Both the position numbers and the translations under genes were made by a program. The notes under the pieces were generated by a model. The model ran no database searches. It was not told the DNA's origin and worked only from the letters and a program-made list of their open reading frames with translations. Of a stretch of DNA of 64,000 nucleotides, positions 11,657-23,723 are shown one piece after another. The stretch is taken from NCBI RefSeq assembly GCF_024763615.1, contig NC_077222.1, positions 38,378,001-38,442,000 on the forward strand. The letters run 5' to 3'. Source of the stretch: Phlebotomus papatasi. Lineage: Eukaryota > Arthropoda > Insecta > Diptera > Psychodidae. Position 1 is the stretch's first letter. The number at the start of each line of letters is the position of its first letter.

Positions 11657-11766
11657 TACGACTTAAGTCGAGAAACGGCTTAGTTAGTAGGACATTTATG
11701 AAAAGTTATTCGAATCATTATTTAGATTATGATTACATTAAACCATCTCTCTGCTTAAGTCATAAC
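11657..11766. mobile_element. Small MITE, ACTTAAGCCGA family, copy 2
   Basis: The ends TACGACTTAAGTCGAGAAAC and CTCTCTGCTTAAGTC are inverted. The interior TTATTTAGATTATGATTACA parallels the copy at 40774-40888. Nothing else was recognised up to 12365. Confidence 0.65.
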
Positions 11767-12365
11767 GGTCATAACTGTTTCTAGGCCCGTAGACGCTTGA
11801 TCGTAATTTTACATTATGTATCTCGACTGGCAAAGTTCTTTTGTCGTTCTGTAAAGTTTGTTACGTTGTTATATTGACTAGTTCATATCCGATTAAAGCG
11901 TGTGCTGATATGTGTATGCAAAGTTTCAAATTTGATCCATACCTTGAAAAATTATTAAATATCTTTTGATTTTGATATTATCCTTTTATTTTTTCAGTGC
12001 AAGTGAGTGATTAAGTTTCAAAATTTCAGATTTACATTATTTAAGTGCTTTAAGGGTATTATTTAAGCTGTGTTTCCATTAATGATTTACTACCGTATTC
12101 CGTTATTAACAAGGCTATTAACAATTATACTCTCTCTGGGGTGAAGTCATCAAATTATTGGGGGTTTCTGTAAACCAAAAGTCCAATCCTCTAACCAATA
12201 TGTCCATAACTCTTTTAATGATTAGATCGATTAGACGCACGGATGTTTAAATATGATCACTTAGCTGAATTTGAGGTTCAAATTTACAAAGGTGTACCAA
12301 GTGTAAGAAGTATTGTAAATAAAAACTGATTATTGAACAAATTACAAAGATCTGGAAGTGTGATA

Positions 12366-12599
12366 CAGTAGACTCTCTCTCAATCGGGAATATGGGGCAA
12401 AATGTCATCCGGTTTAACGATAGAATTGAGCGTCAAAGCCTTTGTAAATTCAACAAAAAGCGCTGAATTATAAACAATCACGATAAAATAGGAAGAACTA
12501 CAGCGAATTTGAGCGAATTAGCTTCATAATTAAACGTGAAAATTGTCAACAAAATTTGTCGCCCGATTGAAAAAGAGCCGATTGAGTGAGAGTCTACTG
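12366..12599. mobile_element. TA-flanked MITE, CAGTAGACTCTC ends
   Basis: Left end CAGTAGACTCTCTCTCAATC and right end GATTGAGTGAGAGTCTACTG form terminal inverted repeats of about 22 bp with one mismatch. A TA dinucleotide flanks each side. Size (234 bp), CAGT terminus and TA duplication fit a Tc1/mariner-mobilised MITE. The element at 43001-43338 has related termini. Confidence 0.85.
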
Positions 12600-12769
12600 T
12601 AATTTCTGCATACGAAGTATGTATATATAGCCTATATATATAGCCTTAAGTTTAGGAAACATTGTATCCTTTAGGCATGAAATAAACTTCAAACTTCAAA
12701 TTGAAAGGGAAATTTATCATGGAATTATAGAAGTCTAATTATAACCTCATAACCTCAAGTGTCAGTGCT

Positions 12770-12960
12770 ATAGGGGAAAACTTTGAGAACGCCTCAAAAT
12801 AGCACACACTTTCTTTCTATTAATTAATTTTACCTATGGCAATATATTAGATCGTGTTAAGTCACACATTTCCTGAAAAGCTTAGGTCAGATTAATTCAC
12901 AGGAATTCGCGGAAAAAATACAAAGTGTTTGAAGCCGGTGTGTATACGAAGCCTGGAAGA
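12770..12960. mobile_element. Degenerate MITE related to 57745-57955
   Basis: Motifs AGGTCAGATTAATTCACAGG, GGAAAAAATACAAAGTG and TTTGAAGCCGGTGTGT align in the same order with 57880-57945. The left half begins near a TATAGGGGAAAAC sequence, another possible GGGGAA-type terminus. The inverted structure is poorly preserved. Confidence 0.4.
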
Positions 12961-14160
12961 CTTCTCCTACAAATTCAGTGAAAAAAAACAATATTCTATG
13001 AGTGAATTTCCACCGCAAGCATTATACAAAATTACTACAATACTGACTAATGGAAGGATGCTGAAATATATTTCTGCGAAATCGGAAATCCATTCAGAAA
13101 ACTTTCTGTGTAATGTAAAAACCAAATGGGGATTTATATGCAAATTACCACTTTACACGGTGAAATATTTATTAAATACACATTGCACAAATCAAGGAAG
13201 TAAACAGAATGGGAAAATATTGAGGAAATTCCGTTCATGAAGTGGAAGCGTCACCAGGAAAACTCTCAGAAAAATTGTCAAGATCAGAGAGACTCTATAG
13301 AGTGGAAGTAATTATCATGGGACTATTTACGCAAATAGTAATATAGTGATAAATATCAAAAGCATGAACAGAGGTAGCCTTACGATAACAGTAAGTCACG
13401 TGGTGAGATGATAAATAATCCACATAGAGTAGTGCTACATTTGCATGAGTGATTCCGTGGAATATTTGACAGACGGTTTTAAGCTAATACCTCCATTAAC
13501 CCTTTTAGTAGTCAGACAAAATTCATCCATATGAAAATGATTTTTTTCTCTTACTTCTTCTACTCTTTTCATTAAAGTTTTTAATACTCAAATATAAGTT
13601 GATGGATTTATAAATTGAAGTAAGGATTGTTCTTAACCAGATCTGAAAACACCATGCGGCTAAAATTCAAAAATTAATATATCTTGATAGAAAATGCAAA
13701 TATAGTTTTTCTTTGGAAAAAATATTTTAGAAGATCGTGTTTATAATGCAATTCAGAAAATGCATATTCATTGAAGAAATGCAGAATGCATTCGTCAATT
13801 TTCCATGAGAAAAAAACACGGAAGGAAGCTCTAGAGAATTCGATAGAAAGAAGAAAAATAAGCTCTTAAAGATATTGCTGAACTTATCCACTGTGATGTA
13901 TAAATAAAATTTTCATTTATCAATAAAGTGTGTTCTCGATGGAGTTTGATTGATTCTACGAAATATTCTCATCATGTTAAGAAGCAATCATTATCATTTG
14001 ACAGCAAAGTTTTGCACTTAATCGATTTCTCTCAATACAATCTTAAAAATCTGATTCCACGTTAAGTGAGATATGTACAAAGACTGAAAATCCACAAGAG
14101 ACTATTTTTAAAATTAAGTTATTACTCAATTTATTTTTCCCTCTGCTGTGTACTAATTAT
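12961..14160. other. Non-coding, nothing recognised
   Basis: AT-rich, unique-looking sequence. The 103-codon frame starting at 12929 continues the repeat and lacks protein character. Confidence 0.45.
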
Positions 14161-14164
14161 TTAA

Positions 14165-14433
14165 CATATTAGTGACACAACGTTCCAAAAAGGAACTTAG
14201 GCCTTCACAGGCGGAGTTTGAGTCAACCCGGGACATCTATTTTTATTTTTCTTATACAGGGATGTGATTTTATTAGTCTATGTTTCGTGACATCAAGTGC
14301 AATGAAGCTCACTGGATGCAATTCAAACTCACCTTTAACGCCAGAAAAATTCCTGGTGACCTAAAGGAGATTCGAACCCGGGACACTTGCATCATAGAGC
14401 GATTGCTCTACCACTTGACCCATTGAGTGCCCC
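14165..14433 (-). mobile_element. tRNA-derived SINE (family A), uninterrupted copy
   Basis: On the minus strand the head reads GTCAAGTGGTAGAGCAATCG (box A) and CCCGGGTTCGAATCTCC (box B), followed by a CACCAGGAATTTTTCTGG hairpin. The other end is GTTCCTTTTTGGAACGTTGT. It is the uninterrupted reference for the copy at 32309-33063, which carries two insertions. RNA polymerase III transcription of such elements is established for the class. Confidence 0.8.
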
Positions 14434-14642
14434 AGACAAAGCCTTAATTGGTTTAATTCAATAGTCTTAGTATTTACTACTATTTTGCCATTGCACTATC
14501 GATAATGCAGTACAATTATTAAACTTTCGTGCGTCAAAATTTTGAAAAGCCGAAAACGGGTCTAAATCCCGGATCAAGGTAACGAAAATCAATAACTCAA
14601 ATTCCCAGAATTCAAGAACTCAAATGAGCGAAGAACAAAATC

Positions 14643-14827
14643 TGACTTTAGAGGGATGTCTTCAGTGATTGGCAGTGAAAATGTTAGTCACCCTAAGATG
14701 AAAACACTTTTTTGGTTTTGCCCAGAGCTTTCGATCCTGATGCTCTGGGAAAAACCAAAAAAGTGTTTTCATCTTAGGGTGACCAACATTTTCACTGGAA
14801 ATCACCGGAGACATCCCTCTAAAGTCA
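14643..14827. mobile_element. Fold-back element, about 185 bp
   Basis: The arms are near-perfect inverted repeats. The outer ends are TGACTTTAGAGGGATGTC and its complement; the inner arms contain CACCCTAAGATGAAAACACT and TTTTTTGGTTTTGCCCAGAG. The small loop contains GCTTTCGATCC between two copies of the CCAGAGC / GCTCTGG stem. This module is shared with the fold-back elements at 2261 and 18511. Confidence 0.85.
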
Positions 14828-14859
14828 ATTGCGCCAGTTCATCGTTGAGAAAACAAAAT

Positions 14860-15115
14860 CCGAAATGGGTCAAAGTTCTTAAAAGCCAGAATTTCGAAAA
14901 GATGAAATTTCGAATGGTTCAAAGTCCCTCTAAGAGCTGAAATACCAAATTGGTCGAAATCCTTAAAACACCAAAATCCCAAATATCTAAAATTCCGAAT
15001 GAATTCAAATACTAAAGACATAAAATTTAAAGCTAAAGATCCAAAAGCCAAAATCCTGAATAGATCAAAATTCCGGAAAGGTGAGAAAATACCGAATGGT
15101 TCGAAATCCCTAAAG
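14860..15115. repeat. Degenerate short repeats of AAATTCCGAA type
   Basis: Short phrases such as CCAAAATCCCAAAT, AAATTCCGAATG and GGTTCGAAATCCCTAAA recur every 20 or so bases. They match the theme at 1137-1355 and 15300-15360 and generate spurious frames on both strands. Confidence 0.5.
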
Positions 15116-15117
15116 CA

Positions 15118-15284
15118 GTCTTCAGACTAAAGGTATAGCCCAGTTCCCGAAGGTGTGAAAAAACCCTATAGGCCACTTATCAGTAATAATCCGCTCCTAA
15201 GTTAAATTTTTCCGAAAAATCGTGATTGATAAGAAATCAGAGCACTTAAGCCATTTGGCTAAGTCTTAGGTCTGAAGCCTGTAT
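15118..15284 (+). mobile_element. MITE, CTTCAGACTAGAGG family, copy 1
   Basis: It starts GTCTTCAGACTAAAGGTATA and GCCCAGTTCCCGAA, and ends GGCTAAGTCTTAGGTCTGAA. The two ends are imperfect inverted repeats. The same family occurs at 21303, 21508 (reversed), 31364 (reversed) and 51173. Confidence 0.75.
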
Positions 15285-15393
15285 AAGAGATAAAATAGCG
15301 AACTTATTAAAATACTTAAAATCACAACTCCCGAAGAGCTAGAATTCCGAACAGGAGCTATTTATAGAATCCCAATTCTCTGATGAATTCCGA

Positions 15394-15534
15394 ATTCGTC
15401 AGAGAATTGTCTTCTTCTCAAAAGCAAGAAGACTTAATTTTCTCCAGTGCTTTCGATCTTCATACCTAGGGTCGAAAGCTTTTGAGAACATTAGGTCTTT
15501 TGCGTTTTGAGGAAAATAGAAACTTCTGACGAAC
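15394..15534. mobile_element. Fold-back element, diverged
   Basis: Outer ends ATTCGTCAGAGAA and TTCTGACGAA are inverted; inner arms pair imperfectly (CTTCTCAAAAGCAAGAAGAC against GTCTTTTGCGTTTTGAGG). The centre carries GCTTTCGATC and GGTCGAAAGC, the module shared by the other fold-back elements. Confidence 0.65.
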
Positions 15535-18510
15535 GCCAGAGAAATGAAGATGACACACAACTACGTCAGATACAATATTCTAAGTGAATATTTTTATGTT
15601 TTCTAAGCTTTCAAAATCTTAGAAATAGAGTTTCTCCGATTTCAGGAGCTGAAAATTATTCCACAGCTGAAAGTATTATGTATTTTAATATCTACTTATT
15701 TGCAAAAAATTTATGAATTATATTCAGTTCAAGCTAACTAAATTCAGGTAGTTTGTCTTGGCTACTGATCGCTTTTTTAAATCAACAGCACATTTTCATT
15801 ATTCCTCCCAAAATTTCATATTTTTGAGAGTCCATATACCTGAATCTTTTGCCTTCCCTTTTCTACATCGTTTAAAGTATATTATAATAAATTGCACAGG
15901 AATCCTGAATAAGAGAAGTGATTCAGTATTTTATGGAAATACTTGTTTTCAATGTGTACTTACTTAACAGTCAAGCCCACCATTAAGTACAACGAAAGAA
16001 AAAGTAGAACATGTGAAACTTTTAACTTTCAAAAAACGAATAAAAAAACTGTGAAAGTAGAAGAAAAAAATCTTGAGATATTGAGTTTTTAAATTCAACC
16101 AGACACTATACTCACTCATTTTCAGTGGAGCCTCCTTATTAAACAGACAATTGCAATAAATAATGGGGATTCATTGGGGCATTATGAGGAAGCGAAGGAT
16201 TCACTCTTTGGTATTCCACTTGTGAACAAGACGATAAAAAAAAGTCTCCAAAGGGGTGGAAAAAGTTGGAATAAAATTTCCTTTGATTTATCACTAAAAC
16301 CATGAAGATGATGGTATAGCTCGATGGAAGTTTTATTTTATTTGATTTACGAGAAGAAATGCTCCTCCATGCGTTGGCGCAAAACGTTGCAATGTGGCGC
16401 GAAAATCGCTATGACGTTAGACGAAAAGTATATGAAAAGTTTCTCATGGACCAAGATTTTCCACCCTCATCGCCCCCCCCCCCCAAAACATTCATACAAA
16501 AAAATGGAACAATCGAAAGTCTGAGCCCTGGTGACTATGGCTCTCACTTCATATCCCCAGCTTCGAATACATATATTTACGTGCTTGGGGTTTAAAAGCT
16601 ATGTATATGTATATAGGATAGATGGGATGGATGGTTTTTGGGGGAGAGATAGTGGGTGGGTCCGAGACAAAGTTTTGCCAGCATCCCCCGTCTTGTTTTC
16701 CAGCATACAATGTCTCACCGTATATGCGGAAAAGAAGGTGGTTGAGGTAAAAGTTTCGCTCATTAAGTTAATTTATTTAATCAATTTATGCGGGAAACGA
16801 CATTCCTTTTTTCCACACTCTCCTTCGGAGCCACTTGGTGTATTTTTTGAAAGTTTCTCTCGAGACATTCTGTATTGTCTATAAATTCTCCTGCCTTTGC
16901 TGCATCCCCTACACCCACCACCCCTCATACCTCACAGAATCTTCACTGAACAATACCCAAAGTGTTTTCGGTGAACCTTCTTTTTAAGTAAATAATGGAA
17001 ACATTCTTCCTCATACTCCGATTACTCTCTAGAAAATTCAATAGACCCCTACCCCAACTGTTCTCTCTACCTTAGTCGTGCTTCAGATAAGTTTATATCC
17101 AGATTTATAGTAAATTTAAGGGCTTTACTAGGGTTCCAAATTGAATTGGAAATACATTCTTATCTGGTTACAAATTCAAGAGAGCTTATCACGTTTTAGT
17201 GTAAGGACTTCATTTTACGGTCAGATACCTTGTTGAACGATATTGATAATAACTTACTTAAATATATTCATCTAGGCTAGTCGAATTTAACTTACACTCG
17301 AAATGATTTTTTATTCAATCTTAATACATCTCTGCATTAAATTAATGTTGATAGGCTTTATTCAATGTTTTATTGTCCCTAACTAAAGATAAACTTGAAA
17401 AATGTTTTACTAATACAATTATGAATCTCGTTTACACCTTATGAGATTATCATAATTAACATTGTAAGATTAATGGAATTTTGGGAAATGGGAGTATACC
17501 GATTAGATCCGATTAGAGAATCATTAACTAGGCAATTCCATCAGGTGGAACACTAAATTGTTAGCTTTACGTTGAACAAGTAGATCGTTTTTTACTTATA
17601 ATATAGATAAAACCCAATGGTAAATCTACTAAACTGCCATTATTAGGCTCCAAGCTTTAATAAAACATTCCTGAAATTTTATAAGAGAATTTTGAGCATT
17701 ACCCGCTCGAATGATGAAATTTCTCGTGGACTGGAACACTAAATTCCTGTATAGAATTTTTACGACAAAGCTGGATCCTGATGACTTACAGAAATCTTGA
17801 AAATTTAATATTTTGACGACGTTATTAAGAATTTGAGTTTAGTTAGCTGGGAATATCTACAATCATTTACAATCTCAGGTTTAACCTGCCTTTAAGTTGT
17901 AATTTTTTATAGTAACGAAATATTGCTCGTAATTATGAATAATCATGTAAATTTTAATAATAAATCAGGGAATTTGCACTTTATGAAAAATCTTCTCAGC
18001 TCTGAGGTTAAGTGTTAAATCTTTAAATCGGCCTTTAACTCGTACTGAAACACTCCGATATATATAAACAATTTTTAAATCTTAAATTTCTTTAAAATTT
18101 CGAAAAGAAATAAGAAAATAACAAGGGTCAAATTGTAATGCCTTAACATCTTTACTTTTTTATTATTTTAAATCTGGACCTTTTAAACCTTTAAGTTTAG
18201 TTAACTAAGCTAGCTTAGGATAAGTTTTCAGTTTATGGTATTATGGAAACTTTTGTGACTGAAATGTCTCTAGTATTAGGCCTATGAGATTAAGATGTTT
18301 TAGAAAGTTGTAGTATTTTGTAAAACCTTTCATTTGTGCCCATACTTATCAAATTCGGACGAATAGAAACGGAGATACGGCGTTTCGAATTCTCCCGTAT
18401 CACCGCTTCTGTTGTAACTACAAAAACCCTCCGGCGACTTTACCACTCTATTTTTCCAAACTTTTCTTTAATTCTAGCATTTAAGAATAGTTTTCACCGA
18501 TCCGATCTAC
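15535..18510. other. Non-coding, nothing specific
   Basis: 15540-16320 and 17050-18510 are AT-rich and featureless. 16320-16950 is less AT-rich, with a C homopolymer near 16473-16484 and pyrimidine-rich CATCCCCTACACCCACCACC-type sequence near 16900. Overlapping frames here show no recognisable domain and are not called genes. Confidence 0.4.
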
Positions 18511-19020
18511 GCTAGGTTTTTCAGGACAATATGTCCTTCCGGTGAACGTTGGAATTTGTTGATCAATTCCCATGAATCAAACACACAGTTTCACCAGGGC
18601 TTTCGACACTTATCGTGTCTTCCTCAATGGTTTTTAGTTGGTCTTTTCTTCAGGATTCTTGCACTAATTCCTCTACTTTCTTATGCATCAGTTTTTTGAA
18701 TTTGGTTAGCAACACACTAACAATTTTCTTCTTTCTTTTACACACAGCGAACGGACTGGTACTAAATAAATATACAAAAGAAAATGTGTATAAAAGAAAG
18801 AATAAAATTGTTCGTACGCTCCTAACCAAATTCAAAAAACTGATGCTAAGAAAGTAGAGGAATTAGTGACAAAAATCCTAAAGAAAAGACCAACCAAGAA
18901 CCACTGAGGAAGACACGATAAGTGTCGAAAGCTCTGGTGAAATTGTGTGTTGCTTTCATAGGATCTGATCAACAAATTCCGATGCTCACCGGAAGGACAG
19001 ATTGTCCTGAAAAACTTAGC
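18511..19020. mobile_element. Long fold-back element with hammerhead-like core
   Basis: Arms of about 240 bp are reverse complements. The outer end GCTAGGTTTTTCAGGACAAT pairs with ATTGTCCTGAAAAACTTAGC; inner arms share TTTTTGAATTTGGTTAG and its complement. The right arm contains CTGAGGA (18904-18910), an extra A, a GACAC/GTGTC stem around a GATAA loop (18912-18926) and GAAA (18927-18930), then GCTCTGGTG. The left arm has the same module with TTGAGGA instead of CTGAGGA. Reading frames on both strands reflect the symmetry. Confidence 0.85.
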
Positions 19021-20934
19021 TCAGTTCCACCACCGTCGGCTATTCCTTTATACAACGATTCTATCTACCATTCTCGATCGATGAATATCATTCTTTAGTT
19101 AAAAAGTTTACGAAAAACAGTTAAGTCACCACCGGAGAGCAAAATCATCCGCATATAACGAATTAGAGTTTATATTTTGTCTTCGGTCTCATGATATTTA
19201 AATCGTTTTAATTCCATTAATTTTTAACTACTAATCCGTTAACTTATTGCCATAAAATGACCAGTTTCATATCAAGCAGTGCTTGAAGTCTAAATTTTAA
19301 ACTTTCCACTTATCGCTTTCTTGTAAACACCATAAGCAAAGGGTCAAAATCCCAATTGAAAATGACATAAGGAAGTTTATTCAAGTAGTTTTTTTCGTTT
19401 ACTAAATAATAAAAAAAGATATGCCTAGAGCTTTGTGTTTTTGTGAAAAAAAAACTTTTGCGTCAGGAATAAAATAATTCTCGAAAATATGGGCAGACCA
19501 AGTAATACAATAAAGAAGAAGTGTCTGAAAGAAATCTCAAAAAATAGGAAAAATGTTCCCTTTTATTACACTATACGTGTAATTTATCACCACTGACTGT
19601 GCAAAAAGTTCTCCATGTCGTTTTGATTATGTGCTATGGTAAGAGATTTTTGGCAAAAGTGCACCAAACCCAGACTTGTGGAAGAAGTGATTCCGACAAT
19701 TGAAATACAGAACGAAAGAATATCTTGAGCCATTATTTGCTGGCAACATCGCATTTAGGGAGGGCATTACACCTCTGGAATACCGCGCAGAAACATTGTT
19801 TGGTGTGGTTGGGAAACAAACACACGTCATCCCATCAAATGGATACAAGAAAATGTAGTTTGGTATGGATGGGAGATGGGGATTTCTACGTAGTGTCTGG
19901 CATAAGGGAGAAATATTGCTCAATATTGTAGAAACACGGAAGGAAGTTATGGCCATCACGGCCACCTAATGGCCGTACGAAGAATTAGTGAAGTTTAATG
20001 TGCAATTTTGGGATTTTCCTCCAACTACATGGGTCCTGGGGAGATCATTTGGAAAAGTTTTCACACAGTCTTCATCATCAGGGAAGGAAAGAAAGTGGGG
20101 TAGTATAAGGAAAAAGTAAAAATGCAGACTCTTTCTCCCCTAAAAACCCTCCCACTAATACCCTAAGCTCATAGTGTTCCTATCTGCGGAACCTTGATTA
20201 CATCATTGTTAAATACAACCTCACCACATTCTCACCACAGAACACCGGAAATGAAAAATCTGACAATGGAATTTCATTTGGAAAAGCCATAGTCAAATAC
20301 CCAGAGTATCATTTGCTCTAATGACACAAATTCACCCCCTTGTCCCTTCCACACTCATCATTTTAAAGTATAATTTGGGAGACATTGCTGGACGGTGGGG
20401 TGGAAAGGGGGGTTACTAAAAGAGACAAAAATGTCCCTTATTTACCAACAACAAATTCTAACCTTCTCACCGACTTGGTTGGGATATTTCAGTATAGGGA
20501 AACCCTTAAACCCATCCACGATACTTTCCACTTCGGACCCGCTACAGTAGAGCAAAGTCAAAGTTTCGTTATATATGACAAAACTTTGCGTTAATTACCA
20601 TCACATTAATTATCGTATATATGACTGTTTTGCACAAATTAAACCCAATTGATATACCCTCTTCACATTTCTACCGGACGCAATATAGCAAGCATACAAA
20701 CAGATTTAGACTTGAAATGTTGTTGAAATGTCTCTAGTTTTGATGAAGATTTGTTATCATTGTAAAGTGAAGAGCCAATTCAAATTATTATCTTCTTCAT
20801 GTCGACTTGTGAAATCTCTATAGAACCACAGGGTGGGTTAAACATTTTGACTAAATGATTTCTTTTCGATAAATATATTGATATGCATTTTTTATATTAT
20901 ATACTTTTTAGGATCAATATTTAAGTGGAAATTT
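19021..20934. other. Non-coding, unique-looking
   Basis: No repeat partner was seen. 19620-20600 is less AT-rich than average, with short pyrimidine-rich blocks. The 112-codon minus-strand frame (19627-19965) and its plus-strand counterpart have no recognisable domain. The patch could be regulatory, but nothing specific supports this. Confidence 0.4.
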
Positions 20935-21200
20935 AATCTTAAAAAATAAAAATAAATTTATTGTAGAGCGTACAGCCTATTCGACACGTGGCAACCCAGT
21001 TGATGGCCATGCATAACCAACCCTAATCTATGTTCCGTTGACACTATCCTCGACCGAGTGCTGAAGGTTGTTATATAGATCTCTGGTTGCTCATGGCAAT
21101 TAACAAAAGTACTTCAGGGAGCGAGTATCAGTCACCGAGAACAGTTCACTTTCAGGAAGTTGAAATAAGGGTAGAAACCTCAGCTCTCCACTGCTTCATT
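20935..21200. mobile_element. Dispersed repeat, possible LINE 3' end with A-rich tail
   Basis: After an AAAAATAAAAATAAATTTAT run, TTGTAGAGCGTACAGCC and CAACCCAGTTGATGGCCATG match 50359-50425 (same strand). The later part, with TGCTCATGGCAATTAACA and TCAGTCACCG, matches the reverse strand of 55395-55545. In one frame both copies read CSWQLT...SISHRE, suggesting an eroded coding region. The class is uncertain. Confidence 0.5.
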
Positions 21201-21302
21201 AGATTTTGTAATTTTATTTAGGCGAGCCCCATCACGGGTCTTATTATTCTTTGAGTGCCTGGAAATTCTGCCATCATAGCTTTTACGAGTTTCAGACCTA
21301 AG

Positions 21303-21507
21303 GCCGTCTTCAGACTAGAGGTTTAGCCCAGTTCCAGCAGGTCTCAAAACCTTAAAAATAACAAATTAATTTGGTTCTTTAGAATCAAATAGATTATTTG
21401 GATTTTTATAATAGAATTCTAAGTCAAAATTTTATGAAAAATATTGATTGATAAGAAGTTAGAGAAATAAAGCCATATGGCTAAGCCTTAGGTCTGAAGC
21501 CCGTATA
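21303..21507 (+). mobile_element. MITE, CTTCAGACTAGAGG family, copy 2
   Basis: It starts CGTCTTCAGACTAGAGGTTT and GCCCAGTTCC, and ends GGCTAAGCCTTAGGTCTGAA followed by GCCCGTAT. It abuts a reversed copy, forming a tail-to-tail pair. Confidence 0.75.
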
Positions 21508-21675
21508 ATCCTTAGTCATTTGGCTTTACTGATCCAATTTCTTATCAATCCAGATTTAAAAAAAAATCTAACTTGGAATATATTATTAAAGATAATTGAC
21601 GTGTTAGATTCTGGAAAAGCAATAAAATTTCTTGCTGTTCAGGATTTTGACCCCTTCCGGAGTCTGAAGACCGCT
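21508..21675 (-). mobile_element. MITE, CTTCAGACTAGAGG family, reversed copy 3
   Basis: It reads CCTTAGTCATTTGGCTTTAC at the left and CCGGAGTCTGAAGACCG at the right, the reverse orientation of the adjacent copy. The interior TTTCTTATCAATCCAGATTT is the complement of the neighbour's ATTGATAAGAAGTTAGAG region. Confidence 0.65.
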
Positions 21676-23721
21676 TTACTCCATTAAGTCTTTTAAAGAA
21701 GAATAGGCTATTAATTAAGATCGTATATTCTATTGGTTGATCCTTGCTAGTACGGATAAAAAGATGAATGGATAGAAGGGGATTCTTGAAGCTCTAGGTC
21801 TGAACCTATGTAAGAGAAAGTTCGCGGAAAGGTTTCATATTAGCTTTCGCAGTATAAAGAACATCAAAAGTAAATAAAAAATTAATGCTGAGCGTGTTTT
21901 CATAATAAAAACAAATTATATGAAAAACATTACAAATTAAAATATAATAAGGGCGTATAAAAAATTTAAATAGTCAAACAATTCTTCTAAAAATTAATAT
22001 ATAATTCTCAAACTAATCTAAAAATAAAAATAAAAATAAAAAATACAGAAGGTTTTTTTTTTCAACTGGAAACTAATTTATTAAAATGAATTTAACAAAA
22101 AGGATTGAAAAATCTCTTAACTTTCACTGTAAATCCAACTGTAACTTAAAACAACTATTAATCTGTTTGCCAACAATTTTCTAAAAGTGTCATAATCTAA
22201 ATCAAAATTTATGTCCAACTTGCCCCAATATCCTCTAAATGTATATTAACACCCTTGACACCCTCCCTTGAATAATAATTTATTCGCCAATTTTAAAACA
22301 TATTCTTTTTTTAAATTATTATTTTTAATCTTGTATCTTAAGTTCTTTCAATTCTACTCATCTCTTTTAACCTTATTCCAGTTTCTCAAGTAAGACATTG
22401 AGTGAGGTGGGATGGCAAAGGTATAAAGTAGATCCTTGAACTCAGATCTAATATTTTGGACAAGGACAGTGTAATATTCAACCCACCAGAGGAAAAGCCC
22501 TCGTAAATTGAGAGCCAAGATTATAGGGAAAATATCCATTAGGAGTCAGTGGTGCATTGTTCTTAATTATCTCCCATTCTCACCACTTACCCTTGTACTA
22601 AACCAAACGATGGGTGGTACAGAGAAAAATTATAAGGCCACAGAGATGATAAAAAAATGTCGCATGATAATGAAATTTTGGTATGAGAAATAGCAAAAAT
22701 ATAAAATAAGGAAATACCCCATTTCGGGCCAGAAAGTGTCTTCCGACCCTGTATCTTCTTGGCTAATTTACCCATTCTCGAGATCGTAAGAAGGACGTCC
22801 AGTATTATGACTGAACCCAAGGGCCACCATTATTTCACACAAGCCCTCCCACCACCTTTAGAAAATAACCGAATTGTCAATGAGGCGGTAGGACTTTATC
22901 GCATGCTCTAAACCAAGATGATTAATTGCCATGTTTAGAAAAGAGCTCAGTACCAGCACAAATATTTTCAGCACAGGAAATCAAATTTCTCACCCAAAGT
23001 AACATGGGATTCTCTTATCAATTTGCAAATGATCTTAAGGATGTCAGAAGAATTCTTTACGCAAAAAACGTGTCCTAATTAGCGAAGGCAAAATAGTGTC
23101 AACATTTTAGTGCACACGAGTATCAACAAACTTTTATCTCTGACTTGAAGGTCTAATCTACAATCTCAGTGGATGTGTTTACTTTAATACGTTATCTCTA
23201 CGATGCCATAATTTACTAACGTCGTCGTGAAATGATTCCCATTTTCTGCTTCGTGGATATCTTGCGTTTGGAGCCCCAAGAAGAGTGTGTTTAATCACCC
23301 TGAAAAGATGAGGGCTCCTTAACGAAGGACAAAATTAACAAATTTAATATGGTTTCATTGTTGAGGAAAATTACTTAATTTGCTCATTCAATTCCGAAGT
23401 TTTCTTAAGAAAATTCTCTCCCAATAATTCTTGGCATGTTAACTATATAGATTTAATTTATTAAGACTTGAATAGTCAAGACCAGGAGGATATTTTTGTG
23501 ATATATTCAAGGGAAGGCAAAATAGCCAGGAGTGGTGTACAGTCACTTAGAATTATTTTTGAAATTTTTGAATTTTTTCTTTGAAAAATTATTTTGGAAA
23601 ACTTGTAACTTTCTGAATACTTTCAAAATAATTTTGACAGAAAAATAATCAAAATTATTGCGAAAAAATTGTTAACTTAAGGCCTTAATCGTAAAATTGT
23701 CATAGAAGTTTATGAAGAAAG
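21676..23721. other. Non-coding, nothing specific
   Basis: 21700-22340 is extremely AT-rich, with AAATAAAAATAAAAAT runs. 22380-22870 is less AT-rich and unique-looking. The short frames on both strands carry no recognisable domain. Confidence 0.4.
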
Positions 23722-23723
23722 TA

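Noticed and set aside
16472..16484. C homopolymer as a functional site
   Set aside because: A simple homopolymer run with no supporting context.
18615..18857. Paired 80- and 61-codon frames on opposite strands
   Set aside because: They arise from the two complementary arms of the fold-back element at 18511-19020.
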